A stretch of 51,245 nucleotides of DNA from Niabella sp. GTDB taxonomy: Bacteria; Bacteroidota; Bacteroidia; Chitinophagales; Chitinophagaceae. Below the pieces are notes generated by a model. It searched no databases, was not told the DNA's origin, and saw only the letters and a list, made by a program, of their open reading frames with translations. The position numbers and the translations under genes are program-made. The stretch lies in contig JAGIAT010000022.1 of the NCBI GenBank assembly GCA_017744715.1, positions 1 to 51,245 on the forward strand, given 5' to 3'. Positions within the stretch are counted from its first letter, which is position 1. The number at the start of each line of letters is the position of its first letter. This document shows, one piece after another, positions 47,032 through 51,245 of this stretch.

Positions 47032-47991
47032 ATGACAGCAAAACAACTTACCTGCACCCTGATCATTCTGGCCGGCATTACCGGCTTCAACCCGCTACAG
47101 GAATCCATCCGGCAGCAACGCGGCAGTTCCCTTGCGGCGCAATATCCCAACGATGTGGGCATTGAGCAGGACCCCGATGTGCTTTACACCGAAAAATTTA
47201 ATGACGGTATGCACAATATAACTGCCCGGTATACCGATGTTGTCAACCGCGAAGGGATGAGCCTGGACAGTGTAGATGTTCCGGCCAAAGGTTGCATCGC
47301 TCTTAAAATAACCAACCAGGGAGGAAAAAACGACGGCGGCCATTTATTCCGGAAGTTCGACCCGGGATTTGATAGCACCCTCTACATACGGTATTATGTA
47401 AAATACCCGTCGGGTTCCAAAGGATATATCCATCATGAATCGGTTTGGATCGGCGGTTATGATCCCGCCACCCGGTATCCGAATCCCCGGGCCGGTACCT
47501 GCGGGCTTGGAGATCAGCGGATTTCCATCGCCTATGAGCCCGTTGGACCCCGGGATGATATGGACACCTATCTTTACTGGGGCGATATGCGGGCCGGTGC
47601 CCGGGGAAAATGCTATGGCAATGACCTGATAAACGGCAGTCCGCAATCGAAAAAGATTGCCTGGGATAAATGGATGTGCGTGGAACTGATGATCCGGCTT
47701 AACCACCCTGCAACCGCATCAAACGGGGAGCTGCAGGTTTGGCAGGATGGTGCGGTAGTTGGTCATTGGGGTCCCGGTTATCCAAACGGGAAGTGGCTCG
47801 CTGATTCCTGGATAAATGATACAGCCGGGCGGCCCTTTGAAGGGCTCCGCTGGAGAACAAATGAAAAACTGAACCTCAATTATATCTGGATCGAGTTTTA
47901 CGACGACACCACGCCCGGGGGCGCATCTCATCATATCAAATTTTCCAACCTCGTTATTGCCAAAAGATACATCGGGCCTATTAAAAGCTGA
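47032..47991 (+). CDS. Secreted polysaccharide lyase-like jelly-roll protein
   Basis: ATG 47032 is preferred over an upstream in-frame TTG at 47008 because it starts a clean signal peptide (MTAKQLTCTLIILAGITGF); about 319 residues. The body has patterns of concanavalin-like/jelly-roll carbohydrate enzymes (HESVWIGGYDPATRYPNPRA, YLYWGDMRAG, WDKWMCVELMIRLN, NYIWIEFYDDTTPGG). It resembles PL14-like or related hydrolases; substrate unknown. It stands alone on the plus strand. Confidence 0.6.
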   Translation: MTAKQLTCTLIILAGITGFNPLQESIRQQRGSSLAAQYPNDVGIEQDPDVLYTEKFNDGMHNITARYTDVVNREGMSLDSVDVPAKGCIALKITNQGGKNDGGHLFRKFDPGFDSTLYIRYYVKYPSGSKGYIHHESVWIGGYDPATRYPNPRAGTCGLGDQRISIAYEPVGPRDDMDTYLYWGDMRAGARGKCYGNDLINGSPQSKKIAWDKWMCVELMIRLNHPATASNGELQVWQDGAVVGHWGPGYPNGKWLADSWINDTAGRPFEGLRWRTNEKLNLNYIWIEFYDDTTPGGASHHIKFSNLVIAKRYIGPIKS

Positions 47992-48155
47992 TCCCGGTGT
48001 CCGATTATTATTTATACATTAGAAAATCAGTCCTCACAACCGCAGAACACCAATATCATTCCGGGAAAAGCTATCCGCCACTAAGCTTATTTGCGAATAA
48101 AAATTTCGTATATTTAAGAGTTGCAGGCAATTACTTTAACCTTTTAAAGTACTTT

Positions 48156-48776
48156 ATGAATCAAAACCATTTCTCCAGACGCCGGCTAATGCAGCTATTA
48201 ACAACCACTATGGTTGGCAGTGTTTTTTATTCAAAACTAAACGCAGGCACGTCACCTTCTCTATTTAATAACGATCAACAGGACAAGCCTAAGCCCGTTT
48301 TCATTGCACCGGGAGCAGGTGACAAAGGAAGATTTGGTGGTGCTGATATTACTTTCAAACTTGATAAATCGCAAACATCAGGCAATCTTGGAAGTTCTGA
48401 AATTATTTTACAGGCAGGACATTTAGGCGCTCCACCGCATCATCATAAAGGTTTTGATGAAATTTGTATTGTACAGGAAGGTGTGATACATATTTTAGTT
48501 GGCGAGGAAGTATTTGAAGTAAAAGCAGGGGGTTGGCATTTACGACCAAGAGGGATCACACATACATTTTGGAATAGCGGCACAACACCCGCTAAATTTA
48601 TTGAGTTGTATTCACCGGCAGGACACGAAGCCTATATGAAAGCCTTGGCAAAACTTTTTGAAAACGGCAAACGGCCGCAACCCGGAGACTTAGCAAAACT
48701 TGCAGACAAATACGATATTGTTTTTGAGTTTGAAAAACTAAAAGGGATAATGGATACGTATAAGGTTCATTTGTAA
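48156..48776 (+). CDS. Secreted cupin-domain protein
   Basis: The frame extends to 47997, but the ATG at 48156 begins an RRR-type leader (NHFSRRRLMQLLTTTMVGSV); about 206 residues. One cupin barrel: APPHHHKGFDEICIVQEGVI with metal ligands His95-97 and Glu102, then GGWHLRPRGITHTFWNSG with the second-motif His. Probably a metal-binding small-molecule enzyme or sensor; substrate unknown. More AT-rich than the RHS/T2SS genes. Confidence 0.75.
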   Translation: MNQNHFSRRRLMQLLTTTMVGSVFYSKLNAGTSPSLFNNDQQDKPKPVFIAPGAGDKGRFGGADITFKLDKSQTSGNLGSSEIILQAGHLGAPPHHHKGFDEICIVQEGVIHILVGEEVFEVKAGGWHLRPRGITHTFWNSGTTPAKFIELYSPAGHEAYMKALAKLFENGKRPQPGDLAKLADKYDIVFEFEKLKGIMDTYKVHL

Positions 48777-49506
48777 GATACGATATGCCTACAACAAGCG
48801 GTTTGGCGGTATTTAAAATCCATTCTTTTTTCCAGTCTTCCCAACACAATTTTAAAAGACGGAGCTATTAGGTATCTTTATTAGTGTTAACAGCTCGTTG
48901 CTTCACTGCTGAATATGCCACGGGCAAATTTAAAGGATAGCGAAATGTGACCCTTGTAAATCGTCGTTTTTAAGATCCCCCGCTGGACAGTTATCTAACT
49001 ATTTCATAGAAGGACTATTGAACTTCCTTGAATTGCCGCCCTTATAATAAATCAAGAACAACCAACTTCCCAATCCTTGTCTGGTTATTGCAGGCATTTC
49101 AGAGATTTTGTTACAACTTCCCTTTATTAAGATACTGCTGCCACTAATCGGCTTGTGAAATTTGCTGTATCAAAAATTTGCAGCATGGGCATTATCAAAA
49201 TTCTGATCATTGTAACCAATATCAAATTATAATGGATATTGCCTGATTAAAGATAAAAAGTAACCGGCTACAACTGGTTTGAAGAGCGCCTTGCCCGCAG
49301 AAAAAGAGAAGTACCTTTTAACCTGGAAGCATCCTTAAAAGAAAGCGGCGCGATTTATGATAAAGCATTTATACCATGGCTTCAAAAGCAGGGAGGGATG
49401 GGAATTTAATAACAGGCCAAAAACCCAGTCAGTTCCAAAGAGATGGCAAAAGGGTTGTAAAAGAGTTGGAGAAATAGTTAATCGATAACAATTAAAAATT
49501 TACACG
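48777..49506. other. Intergenic region with a gene fragment
   Basis: About 730 bp. At 49257-49409 (plus) a stop-to-stop frame without a start reads KVTGYNWFEERLARRKREVP, FNLEASLKESGAIYDKAFIP, WLQKQGGMGI. It has the composition of real protein and looks like the end of a truncated gene. No family is recognised. The remainder shows nothing. Confidence 0.4.
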
Positions 49507-50487
49507 ATGGCACAGTTCTTACCAGCGGAAAAAGACCCGCAAATTTCAAGACAAATCAGGGAATTTCTGAATGCACTCAACAACAGCGGAGGCAAACCAT
49601 TAGAAACAATGACACCGGAAGATGCAAGACGGGTACTGGTAGATGCGCAGAAATCTGTCGAGGTAGATTACTCGGGCATTACCGAAGAGGAAAGAGAAAT
49701 TACACAGGATGGTATTACCGTAAACATCCACATCGTAAAACCTGCAAATGCGGCGTCGGAAAGCCTCCCGGTTTTTATGTTTACCCACGGCGGCGGCTGG
49801 ATATTGGGCGATTACCCTACCCACAGAAGACTGGTAAGAGATTTGGTAGTAAACAGTGGCGCTGCGGCTGTTTTTACAGATTATACACCATCACCAGAAG
49901 CACAATACCCTGTGGCCATCAATCAGATCTATGCCGCAACAAAATGGGTGGCTGAAAACGGTGCTGAAATTGGCGTTGATGGTAAAAACTTAGCCGCAGC
50001 AGGAAACAGTGTAGGAGGGAACATGACTGCTGTACTTTGCCTGATGGCAAAAGATAAAGGTGGCCCGAAAATAAAATTCCAGTTGCTTTTATGGCCTGTA
50101 ACCGATGCCGATTTTACCCGTGAATCCTGGCAGAAATATGCTGATGGTAGATTTTTAACCGCTTCATTAATGAAATGGATGTGGGATAACTATTTACCCG
50201 ATGCCGAAAAGCGAAAAGAATATTACGCAACACCCCTTAATGCCACCTTGGAACAATTGAAAGGACTTCCGCCTGCATTGGTACAATTGGCAGAGAATGA
50301 TATTCTTTTTGATGAAGGATTGGCTTATGCCCGTAAACTGGATGAAGCCGGCGTTCCTGTCACCATTGAAACCTACAACGGTTTTATCCATGATTATGGT
50401 TTATTAAACCCACTTGACCATATTGAAGCCGTTAAGTTTTCTTCACAGCAGGGTGCTCTCGGATTAAAGAAAGCATTGTTTTCATAA
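49507..50487 (+). CDS. Alpha/beta hydrolase, HSL (acetyl esterase) family
   Basis: This 326-residue cytoplasmic protein has oxyanion-hole motif HGGGW (94-98) and nucleophile elbow GNSVGG with Ser168 (GDSAGG in most family members). The acid is Asp265 (NDILFDEG) and the base His295 (GFIHDYG). It should hydrolyse short-chain esters. It ends 22 bp before a strong terminator. Confidence 0.9.
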   Translation: MAQFLPAEKDPQISRQIREFLNALNNSGGKPLETMTPEDARRVLVDAQKSVEVDYSGITEEEREITQDGITVNIHIVKPANAASESLPVFMFTHGGGWILGDYPTHRRLVRDLVVNSGAAAVFTDYTPSPEAQYPVAINQIYAATKWVAENGAEIGVDGKNLAAAGNSVGGNMTAVLCLMAKDKGGPKIKFQLLLWPVTDADFTRESWQKYADGRFLTASLMKWMWDNYLPDAEKRKEYYATPLNATLEQLKGLPPALVQLAENDILFDEGLAYARKLDEAGVPVTIETYNGFIHDYGLLNPLDHIEAVKFSSQQGALGLKKALFS

Positions 50488-50509
50488 ATCGGTTTTTATA
50501 AAAATTTTG

Positions 50510-50545
50510 AAGGCGGTCTTGTAAACAACAAGACCGCCTTTTATT
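50510..50545. terminator. Strong hairpin terminator between convergent genes
   Basis: Perfect 12-bp stem AAGGCGGTCTTG / CAAGACCGCCTT with a 7-nt loop, followed on the plus strand by TTATT and on the minus strand by a CAAAATTTTT tract. It lies between the hydrolase (plus) and DoxX gene (minus) and probably works in both directions. Confidence 0.88.
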
Positions 50546-50579
50546 CAGCATTTGGTGATAGCGATTATATGGAAATGTG

Positions 50580-50948
50580 CTATGCTAATTCGCAGAACCT
50601 ACAATATGCCACAACAGCCGACAGTATAAAAACAGGAATCAACATAAGGAGCATTTTGTATTCCTTTTTTGTAATGTGAACAAACATGCCGGATGCCATA
50701 ATTAAACAAAAGGAAATAGCTGCCATTGGTGTTAGGATTGGTGCGATACCCGAAAGCCACGGTAGTATAATGCCAATACAGCCTGACAATTCAAGAACGC
50801 CTAATATCCGGATTGGTAATATAGACTTGTTTGGTTTCAAATGTCCGTCTGCAACGTGTTGTTCTTTGCTGCCTGTGATTTTCCCATAGCCAGGCATAAT
50901 AAAAAATACAGAGAGCAGCCCCTGCATTATCCACAGAATTATATTCAT
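50580..50948 (-). CDS. DoxX-like membrane protein
   Basis: This 122-residue protein has four membrane segments (LWIMQGLLSVFFIMPGYGKI, LGVLELSGCIGIILPWLSGI, LTPMAAISFCLIMASGMFVH, LLMLIPVFILSAVVAYC). GYGKITGS and RILGVLELSG match DoxX-family members. Role in the cell uncertain, often linked to redox or stress. Confidence 0.75.
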   Translation of the reverse strand: MNIILWIMQGLLSVFFIMPGYGKITGSKEQHVADGHLKPNKSILPIRILGVLELSGCIGIILPWLSGIAPILTPMAAISFCLIMASGMFVHITKKEYKMLLMLIPVFILSAVVAYCRFCELA

Positions 50949-51157
50949 TTTGTCCTTTATGAAGTTAAAAAATAAGCGGTTGAAAGCGCTGATGAATGAA
51001 CATAAAACACCGCCTTGAAAAATCGAGGTAGCATTCCAAGAAGTGTTGTTTGAGCAACATATCTTTTTTTGAACACCTTACTAATCTTTTTTCGGCTGGT
51101 CTAGGATCAAGTGAAAAAGTTGGGGGATTAGGTGAAAAGTGATTTTTTTGCTGCAGT

Positions 51158-51245
51158 ATGAGCGAAGATCAAACAGAGACATTTAAGACCTTAGCGGGGT
51201 ATTTTTTGCCAGCGGGTACGTTGGATTATTTCGATTTAGTTCGGG
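51158..51245 (+). mobile_element. 5' end of an ISAon1-type transposase (partial)
   Basis: ATG at 51158; 29 codons are visible: MSEDQTETFKTLAGYFLPAG, TLDYFDLVR. The LLP-G-LDYF pattern is typical of the N-terminal helper region of ISAon1-family transposases. The 209 bp to the DoxX gene hold no gene and may include the left IS end; no inverted repeat can be confirmed without the other end. Confidence 0.6.

Noticed and set aside
49257..49409. Cytochrome b6 fragment because of YNWFEERL
   Set aside because: Similarity ends after these few residues; the rest does not fit.

Overview
The window looks like a chromosomal segment of a Bacteroidota bacterium, most probably Chitinophagaceae (Chitinophaga/Niabella-like). 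The grounds are long secreted RHS/YD-repeat proteins with DUF6443-type N-termini, SpvB/FG-GAP-type RHS proteins, lipoproteins with Bacteroidota-style signal peptides, promoters with the TAnnTTTG -7 box, few Shine-Dalgarno sites, and the start of an ISAon1-type transposase at the right edge. No rRNA, tRNA, CRISPR array or replication origin was seen.

Layout. 1-6.3 kb: a two-gene RHS unit on the minus strand, whose second gene runs off the left edge. 6.4-7.5 kb: a gene-poor stretch with a decayed toxin tail and immunity-like remnant. 7.5-14.5 kb: eight tightly packed minus-strand genes of a type II secretion system (T2SS): GspC-like, FnIII-like lipoprotein, GspM/PilO-like, GspL/PilMN-like, secretin, GspE ATPase, GxGD prepilin peptidase and major pseudopilin. 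14.8-16.9 kb: twin tail-fibre-like secreted proteins. 17.0-20.4 kb: an array of orphan toxin-tail/immunity cassettes separated by a repeated hairpin-bearing element. 20.4-27.5 kb: a second copy of the two-gene RHS unit. 28.4-32.3 kb: the rest of the T2SS on the plus strand (MORN protein, GspK-like protein, two minor pseudopilins, GspF). 32.7-39.3 kb: a 2 kilo-residue RHS protein ending in an HExxH domain, followed by a small lipoprotein that may be its immunity protein. 39.7-41.1 kb: a soluble histidine kinase and NarL-type response regulator. 41.3-46.6 kb: an uncharacterised secreted protein, a di-heme peroxidase and a phosphoesterase. 47.0-51.2 kb: a jelly-roll secreted protein, a cupin, an alpha/beta hydrolase, a DoxX-like protein and the 5' end of an IS transposase.

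How the parts may work together. The two T2SS blocks complement each other: C, L, M, D, E, O and G on one side, and I/H, J, K and F on the other. Together they would make one machine, now separated by about 14 kb of RHS and cassette material. The RHS genes appear to be polymorphic toxins with exchangeable C-termini, and 17-20 kb looks like a store of displaced tips with their immunity genes. Three minus-strand genes share one promoter design: a 19-bp box with two TACGTA-like half-sites 10 bp apart, exactly 23 bp, then TAGnTTTR. They are the first RHS gene, the HExxH RHS gene and the 360-residue secreted protein. The NarL-type regulator encoded between two of these promoters is the obvious candidate activator. 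This promoter class and the element-punctuated cassette array are the two most promising leads.
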